DNA of 64,000 nucleotides from Halogeometricum limi (GTDB lineage Archaea > Halobacteriota > Halobacteria > Halobacteriales > Haloferacaceae), in contig NZ_FOYS01000006.1 of NCBI RefSeq assembly GCF_900115785.1, positions 62,001 to 126,000 on the forward strand, written 5' to 3'. Made by a program: the position numbers and the translations under genes. Positions 24,307 to 33,629 of this stretch are shown one piece after another. Numbering within the stretch: the stretch's first letter is position 1; every line of letters starts with the position of its first letter. Under the pieces are notes generated by a model. It was not told the DNA's origin, searched no databases, and worked only from the letters and a program-made list of their open reading frames with translations.

Positions 24307-24870
24307 CTATTCAGACGCTCGGGAGCCGACCGCTTCTTGCACTCCGAGCCAGTTGGTGACGGTTCCGCTCTCGTCTTCGAGCGGCGTCAGCGACACGCGG
24401 TTTCTGAACGGCGTCCCGTCTCGTCGGTAGTTCGTCAGTTCGACTGTCACCGACTCCCAGATGTCGACCGCTTCGTGCAGTCTCTCGACGGCGGGTCTCT
24501 CCGTCTGTGCACCCTGCAGCAGTCGGGGGTTCTCGCCGTGCAGGTCGCTCATCGAATACCCCGTCAGGTCGCGCCACGTCCGGTTTGCGACGCGGATTGG
24601 GTTGTCTTGGTACGCCGGCCCCGACAGCGTCAGTCCGAACGGGGCGTCGTCGAACACCCACACTCGCCAGACGAGTTCGCGTTCGCGGGCCGTCAGACCC
24701 GAACGAACGTCGGTGTCCACCCCGGCGTCGAGTTCCGCGAGTCCGTCGGCTACGGCCCGCTCGACGCGGGCCGCTCCGGGTCCGTGTTCCCGCAGGAGCG
24801 GTTTCGCCTCGGTTCGGAACGTCCGTTCGTCTGCGTCGAAGAGTGTCGCGAGCGTCCGGCGGAGCGCCAT
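24307..24870 (-). CDS. Single-PAS (LOV-like) protein
   Basis: With the ATG at 24870 (MALRRTLATLF) the product has 187 residues. The N-terminal 80 residues are helical. A PAS domain fills about 85-185 with LOV-like features ('ANRTWRDLTGYSMSDLHGENPRLLQG', 'YRRDGTPFRNRVSLTPL'). Where flavin-binding LOV domains have the reactive Cys (NCRFLQ), this protein has Pro (NPRLLQ), so a photo-adduct is not expected. No output domain is present; it may act through a partner such as the divergent transducer gene at 25163. An in-frame TTG at 24900 is an alternative start. Confidence 0.75.
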   Translation of the reverse strand: MALRRTLATLFDADERTFRTEAKPLLREHGPGAARVERAVADGLAELDAGVDTDVRSGLTARERELVWRVWVFDDAPFGLTLSGPAYQDNPIRVANRTWRDLTGYSMSDLHGENPRLLQGAQTERPAVERLHEAVDIWESVTVELTNYRRDGTPFRNRVSLTPLEDESGTVTNWLGVQEAVGSRASE

Positions 24871-25162
24871 CTGTGTCTTCGCCTTCGCGTGCGGGCGCAA
24901 ACGTCTGTCGCCTTCCCGGAGACTCGGTGGGGCGGCACGCTGCGTCGGCGTTCCGGACGGATTTTTCGGACGACGAGTCGGTCGGAGTATCTGTTCTGAG
25001 TTTCGAGCTGTCCGCGTCCAGCGAGAGCCGCAAACGTTGCCGAACGGACTAGTACGACAGAATGCGGTCTTTCTCTCCGTACGGTATCTCCACTGCAGAA
25101 AGTAATATCACCATTGATAATTTTCTCCATATCTTGATATGCTCCTCTTCCCGTTGGTGAGT

Positions 25163-26518
25163 ATGAGCGAAACCGCGATGACAGGAGAGCGCCGGACCGC
25201 CGATACGGACGCGTTGTACGCGCCGCCCGCCGACGCGTCCGAAACCGACCGTCTCCGCCACGAACGCGACTTCTGGCGTCGGCAGTTCGAACAACTCGTC
25301 GAACAGTTCCCCGAACCAGCGATGGTCGTCGACGAGGGCGGCTATCTGACGCACTGGAATCAGCCGATGACGGAGTTGCTGGGTCGCTCCGGTGCCGAAG
25401 TCATCGGCGAACACTCCCGAGACGTCATCGGAACGAACGACGTGGACGAGATTCTCGCCGAGACCATCGTCCGGACCGGCGAGACCATCCGCGAGGACCG
25501 AGTCCGCTCGGGTGCCGACACCGACGGCGAACCGTGGCACGTCCGGGCCGCCGGTCAACCGCTCACGACCGCCGACGGCACCGTCGTCGGCGCGTTCGAG
25601 TTCGTCAGTCGCGTGACGGAACTCGTCGAACAGCGACGGGAGGTCGAACGGGTGGGGAACCGCATCGAAGCCGAGGTCGAAGGCGGCGTCGAGGAGTTGC
25701 TCGAGACGTCTCGTCGCGTCGCCGACCGGAGCCGAGAGATAGACGACACCGCGGGCGAACAGGCCGAACATCTCTCCGCGGTGCGCGCGGAGATGGAGTC
25801 GCTCAGCGCGACGGTCGAAGAGATAGCCTCCAGCGCCAACGAGGTGAGTCGGCGGACGAAGGCGGCGGGCGAACGGGCCGAAGCGTCCGAAGAGGCCGCA
25901 GAAGAGGTTCTCGCTCTGATGCGTGAGGTGTCTGCGGCGAGCCGAGAACTGAGCGAGAACCACGAGGAACTCCAGTCGTGGGTCGCCGACATCGACAGCA
26001 TCGTCGACGTCCTCGACGACATCGCGGGACAGATCAATCTGCTCGCGCTGAACGCCTCCATCGAGGCCGCCCGCGCGAACGTGAAGGGGAACGGGTTCGC
26101 CGTCGTCGCCGACGAGATAAAACGACTCGCCGACCAGTCGAAAGAGGAGGTGAAAGACGCCGAGAACGTCGTCGCGCGCGTCACGGAGAACACGACGGAG
26201 ACGTCGGCGAGCGTCGAGGAGACGACCGAACGGGTCGAGGAGACGGTCGACCGAGTCGAGTCGTTGAGCGAGAACCAGAGCCACATCAGAGAGACCGTCA
26301 CCGAAGCGTCGACGAGCGTGGACGAGATCGCCCGGGCGACCGACGAACAAGCCGACAGCGCCGAAGAGGTGGCGAGTATGCTCAACAAGACCGTCGACGG
26401 CGTCGACACGGTCGTCGGCGAGGTGCGGGCACTCACCGGCGACAACGAGGAACTCGCGACGAAGGTGGTCGGCGTCCGCGAGACGGTGGGCGAACTCAGC
26501 GCGGACATCAACCAGTAG
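25163..26518 (+). CDS. Soluble PAS-containing methyl-accepting transducer
   Basis: With the ATG at 25163 (MSETAMTG) the protein has 451 residues. A PAS domain (about 45-150, 'FPEPAMVVDEGGYLTHWNQPM') is followed by a long coiled-coil signalling domain with the conserved hairpin tip 'IDDIAGQINLLALNASIEAARA' equivalent, here 'VLDDIAGQINLLALNASIEAARANV', at about 285-310. No transmembrane segment is present, so it is a cytosolic Htr-type transducer that would feed the CheA/CheY system. The adaptation sites are expected on the flanking helices rich in Glu and Gln. It diverges from the PAS gene at 24307-24870. Confidence 0.9.
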   Translation: MSETAMTGERRTADTDALYAPPADASETDRLRHERDFWRRQFEQLVEQFPEPAMVVDEGGYLTHWNQPMTELLGRSGAEVIGEHSRDVIGTNDVDEILAETIVRTGETIREDRVRSGADTDGEPWHVRAAGQPLTTADGTVVGAFEFVSRVTELVEQRREVERVGNRIEAEVEGGVEELLETSRRVADRSREIDDTAGEQAEHLSAVRAEMESLSATVEEIASSANEVSRRTKAAGERAEASEEAAEEVLALMREVSAASRELSENHEELQSWVADIDSIVDVLDDIAGQINLLALNASIEAARANVKGNGFAVVADEIKRLADQSKEEVKDAENVVARVTENTTETSASVEETTERVEETVDRVESLSENQSHIRETVTEASTSVDEIARATDEQADSAEEVASMLNKTVDGVDTVVGEVRALTGDNEELATKVVGVRETVGELSADINQ

Positions 26519-26608
26519 GGCGCTCTCGGTCCGACCCGGCACGACCTGACCCGTCACGACCCGCCCCGCGCGACCGTTTATCCGCACACCCGACGAACCG
26601 ACGGTACC

Positions 26609-28060
26609 ATGAACCGTTCTGCGCTGCCCGACGCCGGATTCATCGACCCCAGCGGAGCGAACGACGAGGCCGTCAGAGACCTCACAGAACGGGTCGTCGA
26701 CGGTCTCCTCGCGCAACTCACCGGGGCGTCGGAGCGGTCGCCGCTTCCCGACGACCCGACTTCGCTCTCGGCGGCGATTCCCGACGAGTCCCGAGAAAGC
26801 GCCGAACTACTCGCCGACCTCGAAGCGGCCGTGGAGGGGTCGATGAACCCCGCCGCCCCCGGATACATCGGTCACATGGACACGGTGCCGACGACGGTGT
26901 CCGTGCTGGGCGACCTCGTCGCGTCGGCGGTCAACAACAACATGCTGAGCGTGGAGATGTCGCCCGTGTTCTCCGAGTTGGAAGTCCGACTAACCGAGAC
27001 CATCGCTACCGAGTTCGGACTCGGCCCCGACGCCGGCGGCGTTCTCACGAGCGGAGGGACCCTCGCGAACCTCCACGCGCTTGCGGTCGCCCGAAACGAC
27101 TCCTTCGACGTTCACGAAGGTGGTCTGGCCGCCGTCGACCGCGAACCGGTCCTGTTCGCGTCGTCGGTCGCGCACACCTCTCTCCAGAAGGCCGCGATGC
27201 TGCTCGGACTCGGTGCGGACGCCGTCGTTCCCGTCGAGACGGACGGCGACTCCCGGATGGACCCGGTCGCACTGGACCGTGCGGTGACGGACGCGAGAGA
27301 GAGCGGTCGAGCACCCTTCTGCGTCGTCGCGACGGCCGGAACGACGACGACGGGTAACGTCGACCCGCTTCCGGCGATACGGAACGTCGCCCGCGAACAC
27401 GACCTCTGGTTCCACGTCGACGCGGCCTACGGTGGGGCACTCGTCTTCTCCCGCCGAGAGCGCGACCGCCTCCGCGGAATCGACGCGGCCGATTCGGTGA
27501 CGTTTAACCCGCAGAAGTGGTGCTACGTGGCGAAGACGTGCGCGATGGCGCTGTTCGCCGACGCCGACGTGCTTCGCGAGGAGTTCCGAATCGGTGCACC
27601 GTACATGCGGGGCGACGACGCGATACCGAACCTCGGCGAACTGAGCGTCCAGGGGACCCGCCGGGCGGACGTGCTGAAGTTGTGGCTCACCTTCCAACAC
27701 CTCGGACGCGACGGACTCGAACAGTTACTGGACGAGAGCTACCGCCTGACCGCACTCGTTCGTGACCGGGTCGAGCGCCGCGACTCGCTCGAACTCGCCA
27801 GCGACCCGGAGACGAACATCGTCTGCTTCCGGGCGACGCCCGACTGGTGCCCGCGGGACGAACGAGACGAACTGAACGGCCGACTCCAGCGAACGCTCCT
27901 CTCCGAGTACGACGTCTTCGTCTCGCTTCCGACCTACCGAGGCAGTCGATGGCTCCGCACCGTTCTGTTGAACCCGTTCACGGGCGAAGAGACGCTCGAC
28001 GACCTGTTCGAGGGCGTCGACACGTTCCTGCGCGCGGCGCGGTCCGAGTACGTCTCCTAG
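26609..28060 (+). CDS. Group II PLP-dependent decarboxylase (aspartate/glutamate/diaminobutyrate/aromatic type)
   Basis: The 483-residue cytosolic enzyme has the fold-type I PLP signature: ring-stacking H189 ('[11 protein letters not shown]'), the D271 phosphate/pyridine contact in 'HVDAAYGG', and the Schiff-base lysine K303 in 'NPQKWCYV'. The N-terminal '[16 protein letters not shown]' region is typical of this family. Substrate cannot be fixed: members decarboxylate L-2,4-diaminobutyrate, aspartate, glutamate or aromatic amino acids. The neighbours do not form an obvious pathway with it. Confidence 0.88.
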   Translation: MNRSALPDAGFIDPSGANDEAVRDLTERVVDGLLAQLTGASERSPLPDDPTSLSAAIPDESRESAELLADLEAAVEGSMNPAAPGYIGHMDTVPTTVSVLGDLVASAVNNNMLSVEMSPVFSELEVRLTETIATEFGLGPDAGGVLTSGGTLANLHALAVARNDSFDVHEGGLAAVDREPVLFASSVAHTSLQKAAMLLGLGADAVVPVETDGDSRMDPVALDRAVTDARESGRAPFCVVATAGTTTTGNVDPLPAIRNVAREHDLWFHVDAAYGGALVFSRRERDRLRGIDAADSVTFNPQKWCYVAKTCAMALFADADVLREEFRIGAPYMRGDDAIPNLGELSVQGTRRADVLKLWLTFQHLGRDGLEQLLDESYRLTALVRDRVERRDSLELASDPETNIVCFRATPDWCPRDERDELNGRLQRTLLSEYDVFVSLPTYRGSRWLRTVLLNPFTGEETLDDLFEGVDTFLRAARSEYVS

Positions 28061-28092
28061 GCCCGTGTCGGCGCGGAAGACGCGATGGGCGA

Positions 28093-29067
28093 CTACTTTC
28101 GCCGCCCCCGCGCCGCCGCACGGGCGGACGTAGGAACTCCTCGGGGAACCCGCAGGTCCGCGCCCTCCTTCGGCGGGTCGCCCGTGTAGTCCTTCGGTGC
28201 CATCCGTCCGCCGACGCCTCGGCAGTCGACGAGGTGTGGTCTCGCGCGGCCGTGCCGACTCCCCGAGGTGATTCGCGTCGCGAACTGCAACCGCTCGTAT
28301 CTCGGCTTGTTGAAGAACGCCCACCCGCTTCGCGCCGGTCCGGCCTTCGTGTAGGGTTTCGCGGCGACGCAGTCGACGCACGTCGACCCGTCGGTACCGA
28401 GTCGGAAAGCCGTGTGGGCGAACTTCTCCGCGTAGACGTTCTGCAGGTGGACGTCGCCGCCGTATCCGGCGTGTCGGTCGTTGCGGTGGGGCGGATTTCC
28501 GCTGTTCGAACAGTAGAACGGCTGGTACCAGTCGGTCACGAACCCGTTTCGGAACGTCGCCCGCCCGGCGTGGTCGATGGCGGTGAACGCGAACGCGTGG
28601 CCCCCTGCGTCGTTCGACCCGCCGGACGTCGTCCCTCCAGTGTAGAACCCGTCCAGGACGAACCGCTCGCCCTTCGGAACCATCACGGCGAAGACGTGGC
28701 CCACGCCGCCCGCCCGGGCGTTCACCCCGCGTTCGATGCCGACGTTCGTCCACCGCCCGCCCGAGTCGACAACGATACGGACGGACCCACCGTTCGGCAC
28801 GACGAGCGTGTTCGACAGGTCGTCTTCGGAGGTTCGGAACACCCTGCTCTCGCCTCGTTCCAGTTCGATGACGGACGGTCCGACGTCGTCGACGCTCATC
28901 TCGTCCGGACCGTCCGCCGCGGTCCGAATAGCCGTTGGGGCCGCGGGCGACGACCCTCCGACCGCGAACCGCGCCTCTGGGGGTCCGGCTCTCCCACTCG
29001 TGAGAAACGCGCCCGCGCCGGCTAGTCGAAGGAAGCGCCGTCGCGGGAGGAGACGCTCCTCGTCCAT
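28093..29067 (-). CDS. Tat-exported haloarchaeal protein, beta-helix-like
   Basis: The 324-residue product starts MDEERLLPRRRFLRLAGAGAFL, a clear Tat signal. The mature part has short beta-strand runs with Gly and Asn turns ('ATFRNGFVTDWYQPFYCSNSG', 'GDVHLQNVYAEKFAHTAFRLG') that suggest a parallel beta-helix. It contains a Cys pair in 'TCVDCV', and the C-terminus is basic. I do not recognise a specific family. It converges with the decarboxylase gene. Confidence 0.75.
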   Translation of the reverse strand: MDEERLLPRRRFLRLAGAGAFLTSGRAGPPEARFAVGGSSPAAPTAIRTAADGPDEMSVDDVGPSVIELERGESRVFRTSEDDLSNTLVVPNGGSVRIVVDSGGRWTNVGIERGVNARAGGVGHVFAVMVPKGERFVLDGFYTGGTTSGGSNDAGGHAFAFTAIDHAGRATFRNGFVTDWYQPFYCSNSGNPPHRNDRHAGYGGDVHLQNVYAEKFAHTAFRLGTDGSTCVDCVAAKPYTKAGPARSGWAFFNKPRYERLQFATRITSGSRHGRARPHLVDCRGVGGRMAPKDYTGDPPKEGADLRVPRGVPTSARAAARGRRK

Positions 29068-29388
29068 ACCAGTCCTACGTCGCGAACCAGCATCCCCGAG
29101 CGGGTACCATCGGGATACCGTCGATACCCTCGCGCTCGTGTTACTGTTCGGGACCGAAGCAATGGCCCAGGGCTCACCCCGTTTGATCGGTGGGGGACCC
29201 TTGGGTACAAAGCTGGTTGGAAAAAGGGTACTGGCAAGGAACCAGTAGCATTCTACATCGAAAACGGAACGAGGTTGTCCGCGGCACAGGTTAGGGGCAA
29301 AACAAAGACACCGCTCTTCCCTCGAACATTCAATAGCGACAAGCGACCATATTTATCATTCCATCTACATATAGTTCCACACGAAAAC
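29068..29388. other. Divergent promoter region, entry to AT-rich stretch
   Basis: G+C falls sharply from about 29230 onward. A TATA element near 29349-29356 serves the small frame at 29389. No other gene is seen. Confidence 0.4.
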
Positions 29389-29553
29389 ATGAAAGTGACA
29401 CTAACTAAACCACGCGTATATTTGTGCGTCTTGTTGCTAATACTAGCATCTGGGTATGTTAGACCGTCCAACGACCGTTCTAATTCGGTTGCCATCTTTA
29501 ATGGTTCTAACCTAGGTTCTGAAACAGCAGTCGAAGCGTCTCTCTTTCCTTGA
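29389..29553 (+). CDS. Possible 54-residue exported peptide in AT-rich DNA
   Basis: The frame starts MKVTLTKPRVYLCVLLLILASGYV, a credible signal sequence, and ends after a short polar tail with two N-x-S/T-type sequons. A TATA-like element (ATATTTATC, 29349-29357) stands about 33 bases before the ATG. It may be a real small exported protein or the stub of a truncated surface protein. Codon use is unlike that of the neighbouring genes (low G+C). Confidence 0.35.
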   Translation: MKVTLTKPRVYLCVLLLILASGYVRPSNDRSNSVAIFNGSNLGSETAVEASLFP

Positions 29554-30019
29554 TTCACCCGAATCCACGCATCAGAGCCGCTCTCTCCGGTACGTAGTCT
29601 CAACTTCCAAACAAGCTATTTACTATAGCACTATAAGATTTATAGATTGCATATTGCCGGCTTGGAGTGGCTGTAACGCACGAATTCGGCATTTTAGCAT
29701 TGCTCCCGATTCACTTTGTTTTAGCCCAATAAAACAAAGTCTGTTTCAAGGGTTAACGCTGTCTGTCGGCCTTACTCGATACGCGATACGCATTGGGCCT
29801 TAGTAGGGGGAAGCAGTCGCTTTCAGTCTCCGAGACACGCCCGATATCGGATTCGATTCCCTTCGGCAAGTAGCTTCGTCGACGAAGAACCAACGCTCGT
29901 GTGGGGCACCGCTCTCGAACGGAACGCCGGCGCGAATCACCCGTGGCGGACACGAACGTCTCGGTTCGAGAGCGTCCGACGACAACTATTTGACGGCCAC
30001 TGTCGATTCTACGTACATA
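29554..30019. other. AT-rich intergenic region with a hairpin
   Basis: Besides the inverted repeat at 29713-29740 I see only scattered TATA-like runs (for example around 29618-29650). Confidence 0.4.
29713..29740. terminator. Perfect 11-base inverted repeat with 6-base loop
   Basis: ACTTTGTTTTA and TAAAACAAAGT flank the loop GCCCAA. The stem is AT-rich and would also give T-runs on both strands, so it could be a bidirectional terminator. A relic end of a mobile element is the alternative. Confidence 0.4.
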
Positions 30020-30625
30020 ATGTGGCCTCATGGACATTTATCGGTCGGGTATATACTCTACTCCGCGTACACGCGTGTACAACTCGACAGACCGCCCGAG
30101 TGGCCTGCGATGTTTCTCATACTCGTCGGTACGCAACTTCCCGACCTGATCGACAAACCGCTCTGGTTGCTCGGTATCCTCCCGAGCGGTCGAGCACTGG
30201 GACACTCACTCCTCTTCGCCGTTCCTCTCGCCGTACTTGTGACGCTAGCGCTGCGGCGCGTGTTCGACGCACACTGGTTGGGAGTCGCGTTCGGTATCGG
30301 GTACGTCTCTGCGTTGCTCGGTGACGGGGCTCTGTTCTTGATACAGGGCACTCTCACCAGAGACCTCGTCGAGATTTCGTTCTGGTTCTGGCCGTTCAAC
30401 TTACCCGCAGGACAGATCGTCGACGCACTCGGCGTGACTCCGGGAATCGCCGCGGCCATCGCACAGAAGAGCGCGTGGACCGCTGCAAACCTTCCGGACG
30501 GTGCGCCACTGAGGCTGTGGATTCGGTCCTTCGAACTAGCCGCGACTGTCGTCGCCGTCTTGATGTGGATGTACGACGGGATGCCCGGTGTCGACACGCT
30601 TCGTCGCCTCTACTCGAACCGCTAG
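30020..30625 (+). CDS. YdjM/DUF457-like membrane metal-dependent hydrolase family protein
   Basis: With the ATG at 30020 (MWPHGHLSVGYILY) the product has 201 residues and five or six hydrophobic segments. The N-terminal 'PHGHLSVGYILY' and the later 'VGTQLPDLIDKPLW' and 'GRALGHSLLF' patterns supply the His and Asp residues typical of the YdjM/DUF457 family, whose activity is mostly unproven. It is a lone gene between two AT-rich non-coding stretches. Confidence 0.75.
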   Translation: MWPHGHLSVGYILYSAYTRVQLDRPPEWPAMFLILVGTQLPDLIDKPLWLLGILPSGRALGHSLLFAVPLAVLVTLALRRVFDAHWLGVAFGIGYVSALLGDGALFLIQGTLTRDLVEISFWFWPFNLPAGQIVDALGVTPGIAAAIAQKSAWTAANLPDGAPLRLWIRSFELAATVVAVLMWMYDGMPGVDTLRRLYSNR

Positions 30626-31318
30626 TTCGACGTCGAGACCAGTCGAGCGACGGTCCACCGACAGAGACCGACATCCCCGGTGGTATGACGAGGTTATGTA
30701 CCTAAATGTCAGAACTAGCACCTGAGGCGCACGAGGGGGGCTCGTTGACACCAACAGCGGAGAACCACCAGGCACGGATAGAGTCGGTCTAGAAGACACA
30801 GAATTCACGGTCGGACGGGGCTACACACCGAGCCCGCATTTTATGTCGGATTATTCCAAAAATGTCTATGAGAATATAATTCTGAGGTGGTTTCACAGCG
30901 TCTGTGCCGACCACTGAAGGATGCGGCCTTCGCAAACGACGCCAGCAGAACCGTCGGTGCTATCATTATATATATATCCTCTGGCCAGTGAATAAAACGT
31001 GTAAACTGATAGATTATTCCTCACGGACGTAAATTTGGAAGTGACTACCACGGAAGGCTGTTCGTCGCTCTCGACGGTTAGGAGTTACATTGTTACGCTT
31101 GTAATGGTATATTCGAAGACATCTAACTCGGAGCAGATGGGAGAGCGCGAATAGTTTTCGACTAACCCCGGTTTACGCGTTCGCGAGCGAGTTACGTGCG
31201 GGTCGTACTCTGGTACTCGAAGGAAAGACGACCGATTCGTCGATGAAAATCACGTGACGGTAGACGGCTGTCCGGCGAAGTAACGGCCCAACGAACCGGT
31301 AGAGAGTGTCTCTCTCCG
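30626..31318. other. Gene-poor AT-rich region before the glycan island
   Basis: Nearly 700 bases hold no recognisable gene. There are AT runs (a TATATATATAT tract near 30970) and a G+C-richer end (31173-31318) whose minus-strand frame could be a decayed gene fragment. It marks the edge of the glycan gene island. Confidence 0.45.
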
Positions 31319-32605
31319 TCAGTTGCGGAGGAGATATTCTCTGGAGACAGGTTCGGGAGCAGTGCCGCTTAGCACCTCGTAGTAGGCGTCGATGGAGCGA
31401 GTCGCCGTGAAGTTCTGCTCGAACGCCTCGCGTGCGTTTCTGCCCTGTATCTCGACGAGTTCGGGGTCGTCTCGCCATCGCCGTACCGCCTCGACGACGC
31501 CTTGGACGTCACCCTGTGCGACAGTGATTCCGGCGTCGGCCTCGCGGACGATGCGAGATTCGTCGTCGTCCGGTTGCGCGATACAGAGGACGGGGGTGCC
31601 CGCCGCCATCGAGGTGTACAGTTTACTCGACACACAGACGCCTTCGAAGCCCTCGCGGACGGCGACGATAGAGACGTCACCACAAGTGAGACTGTACGGC
31701 AGGTCGTCCCAGTCTTGATATGGGAGGAACTTCACCGTCTCGTCTTTCACGCCCAAGCGTTCCGCGAGTTCGACGATGTTTCGTTTGTTGTCCCCCTCGC
31801 CGATGATGAGGAACTGGACCTCCTCGTCTTCGAGTTCCGCCGCCGCTTCCACGACCGTCTCGAGGTCGTGAAAGTGCGCGATGTTCCCCGAGTAGAAGAC
31901 CGTAAACGGCTCGACCAGTCCGTGTTCGTCACTGAACCAGTTGTCCGCTTTCTCTCTCGGTTCGATGAACGTCTCGTCCTCCCAGTTGTGGATTATCTCG
32001 ACCTTCTCGGGGTCGAACCCCGGGCCGGCCCGCCGAATCACCCGCTCTCTCATCACGGGGCCGAGGACGACGACGTGTGCCGCGTCGTGCAGAGCGTACT
32101 GGTGGAGTCGTGACCAGAGACGAGTGACGAGGTCGTCTTCCGAGAGGTATCCGAGTTCCACCGGTTGGTCCGGATAGAGGTCGTAGACGACGTACGTGTA
32201 CTCCCAGCCACGGAGTTTGGCGACCGCCCACATGGCGACCGGGAGCATCGGTGGGTTCGAGACGAACACGAGTTCGCGCTCGCGTCGTGGTCGACTGACG
32301 AGGAGTGCGACCGACATCCAGACGGTGAAGACAGCCCAGTTGAACAGGCGTCGCGGGAGCGACGACTGGCGAAACTGCGGCGCGCGGATGCGCTTCACTA
32401 AGACACCGTCGTGTACCGACGTTCGAGGCTGTCTGTCGTTGGAACCGCTGTGATAGTTCGGTTGGCTCGTGTAGACGGTCATGTCCAGCCCCCGGTCTTC
32501 CAGGCCGACGGCGAGTTCCGTCATCAACTGGCCCGTCGACGCCGTATCGGGGTGAAAGTACTCGGTGACGAGTGCGAACTCTTTGTCCGCGTTCGTGTCG
32601 CTCAT
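31319..32605 (-). CDS. Family 4 glycosyltransferase (WcaI-like)
   Basis: The 428-residue protein has the GT-B layout: an N-terminal Rossmann domain ('ALVTEYFHPDTASTGQLMTELAVGL') and a C-terminal donor-binding domain with 'VFYSGNIAHFHDLETVVEAA', 'FLIIGEGDNK' and the retaining-GT4 E-x7-E region near 'VREGFEGVCVSSKLYTSMAAG'. It transfers a sugar from a nucleotide donor onto a growing surface glycan at the cytosolic face of the membrane. It starts just downstream of two epimerase genes on the same strand, in a likely operon of three. Confidence 0.9.
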   Translation of the reverse strand: MSDTNADKEFALVTEYFHPDTASTGQLMTELAVGLEDRGLDMTVYTSQPNYHSGSNDRQPRTSVHDGVLVKRIRAPQFRQSSLPRRLFNWAVFTVWMSVALLVSRPRRERELVFVSNPPMLPVAMWAVAKLRGWEYTYVVYDLYPDQPVELGYLSEDDLVTRLWSRLHQYALHDAAHVVVLGPVMRERVIRRAGPGFDPEKVEIIHNWEDETFIEPREKADNWFSDEHGLVEPFTVFYSGNIAHFHDLETVVEAAAELEDEEVQFLIIGEGDNKRNIVELAERLGVKDETVKFLPYQDWDDLPYSLTCGDVSIVAVREGFEGVCVSSKLYTSMAAGTPVLCIAQPDDDESRIVREADAGITVAQGDVQGVVEAVRRWRDDPELVEIQGRNAREAFEQNFTATRSIDAYYEVLSGTAPEPVSREYLLRN

Positions 32606-32609
32606 CGTC

Positions 32610-33629
32610 TCACCGTTCGTGGAGGAGCGTCTCGAGGTTCTCTTGGACGTACGCCTTGTCGCGGTTGTTCACGTACCAGTCGAGCGTGTTCTCGATGCCC
32701 TCTTCGAGGGTGTACTGCGGTTCCCACCCGAGAAGCTCTTCGGCTCGCGTCGTGTCCGCCGCTCGGTGTCTCACGCCGACGGGTTTGTCGGTCATGTACT
32801 CTATTTCGGAGGGTTCCCAGTTGAGCCGCTCGAATATCGCCTGTGCGGCCTCGTTGATGGTGACGTAGCGGCTGATACCCGCGTTGACGGGCGTCGCGTC
32901 GGTGATGTTCTCCGAGGCGAGTCTGAGCGCGCGGGTGATGTCTCGTACGTACGTGAAGTTACGCGTCTGTTCGCCGTCGCCCCAGATGCGGAACGGGTCT
33001 TGCTCGGCGTAGGCTTTGGCCATCAGGGCGACGATAGCGTGCGTCTCGTTCTCACGCGGGCCGTACGCCGTGAAGATGCGGACGGAACTGGCGTCGATTC
33101 CGTACTGTTCGTGGTACGCCTGCAGCGAACGCTCGCCCATCAGCTTCGCCCAGCCGTACACCTCGTCGGCGTACGCGCCGCCTCGTTCGTCGAAGCTGAC
33201 CATGTCTTCGCTGAGCCGTCTCCGCTCTTGTTGAATGTCGGTGGGGTACGTGCAGGCGCTCGACGCGAAGGTGATTCGGTCGACGCCGTTCAGCGCCGCC
33301 GTCTCGAACACGATGTTGTCGAGTGCCATGTTCGTCGCACAGTTGGCGGGGTAACTCGAGATGTAGCCGCGCCCGCCGTGGTCCGCGGCGAGGTGGAACA
33401 CGGTGTCTACGTCTTTCGTCGCCTCGTCGGCGAACTCCCAGTGTTTGAGGTTCCCGCTGACGATTTCGACGTCGTCTCGGACCGATTCGAGGTTCACTTT
33501 CTCGCCGCTCGAGAAGTCGTCGGCGACGCGGACGTCCGCACCCGCCGCGACCAAGTCTTCCACCAGGTGGCTCCCGATGAACGATGCGCCACCGGTGACG
33601 AGGACCCGTTCGCCCGTCCACTCACTCAT
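32610..33629 (-). CDS. NAD-dependent sugar-nucleotide epimerase/dehydratase (extended SDR)
   Basis: With the ATG at 33629 (MSEWTGERVLVTGG) the product has 339 residues. It shows the GxxGxxG NAD motif ('GGASFIGSHL'), 'FHLAADHGG', the 'SSACTYP' strand with the catalytic Ser/Thr, and YxxxK in 'EVYGWAKLMGE'. The 'SSAC-x-Y' motif resembles GDP-mannose 3,5-epimerases. Its start overlaps the stop of the previous gene by eight bases (ATGAGTGA), so the two are translated together; this decides the start over the Met at 33644. Confidence 0.9.
   Translation of the reverse strand: MSEWTGERVLVTGGASFIGSHLVEDLVAAGADVRVADDFSSGEKVNLESVRDDVEIVSGNLKHWEFADEATKDVDTVFHLAADHGGRGYISSYPANCATNMALDNIVFETAALNGVDRITFASSACTYPTDIQQERRRLSEDMVSFDERGGAYADEVYGWAKLMGERSLQAYHEQYGIDASSVRIFTAYGPRENETHAIVALMAKAYAEQDPFRIWGDGEQTRNFTYVRDITRALRLASENITDATPVNAGISRYVTINEAAQAIFERLNWEPSEIEYMTDKPVGVRHRAADTTRAEELLGWEPQYTLEEGIENTLDWYVNNRDKAYVQENLETLLHER

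Noticed and set aside
29160-29240. Possible tRNA-like fold around 29160-29240
   Set aside because: No cloverleaf with a T-arm and anticodon arm of the right spacing could be built.
31173-31478. 101-codon minus-strand frame at the end of the GT4 gene, with a possible transposase-like look
   Set aside because: Half of it overlaps the GT4 gene and I could not find a DDE or other transposase motif. At most it is a decayed fragment.
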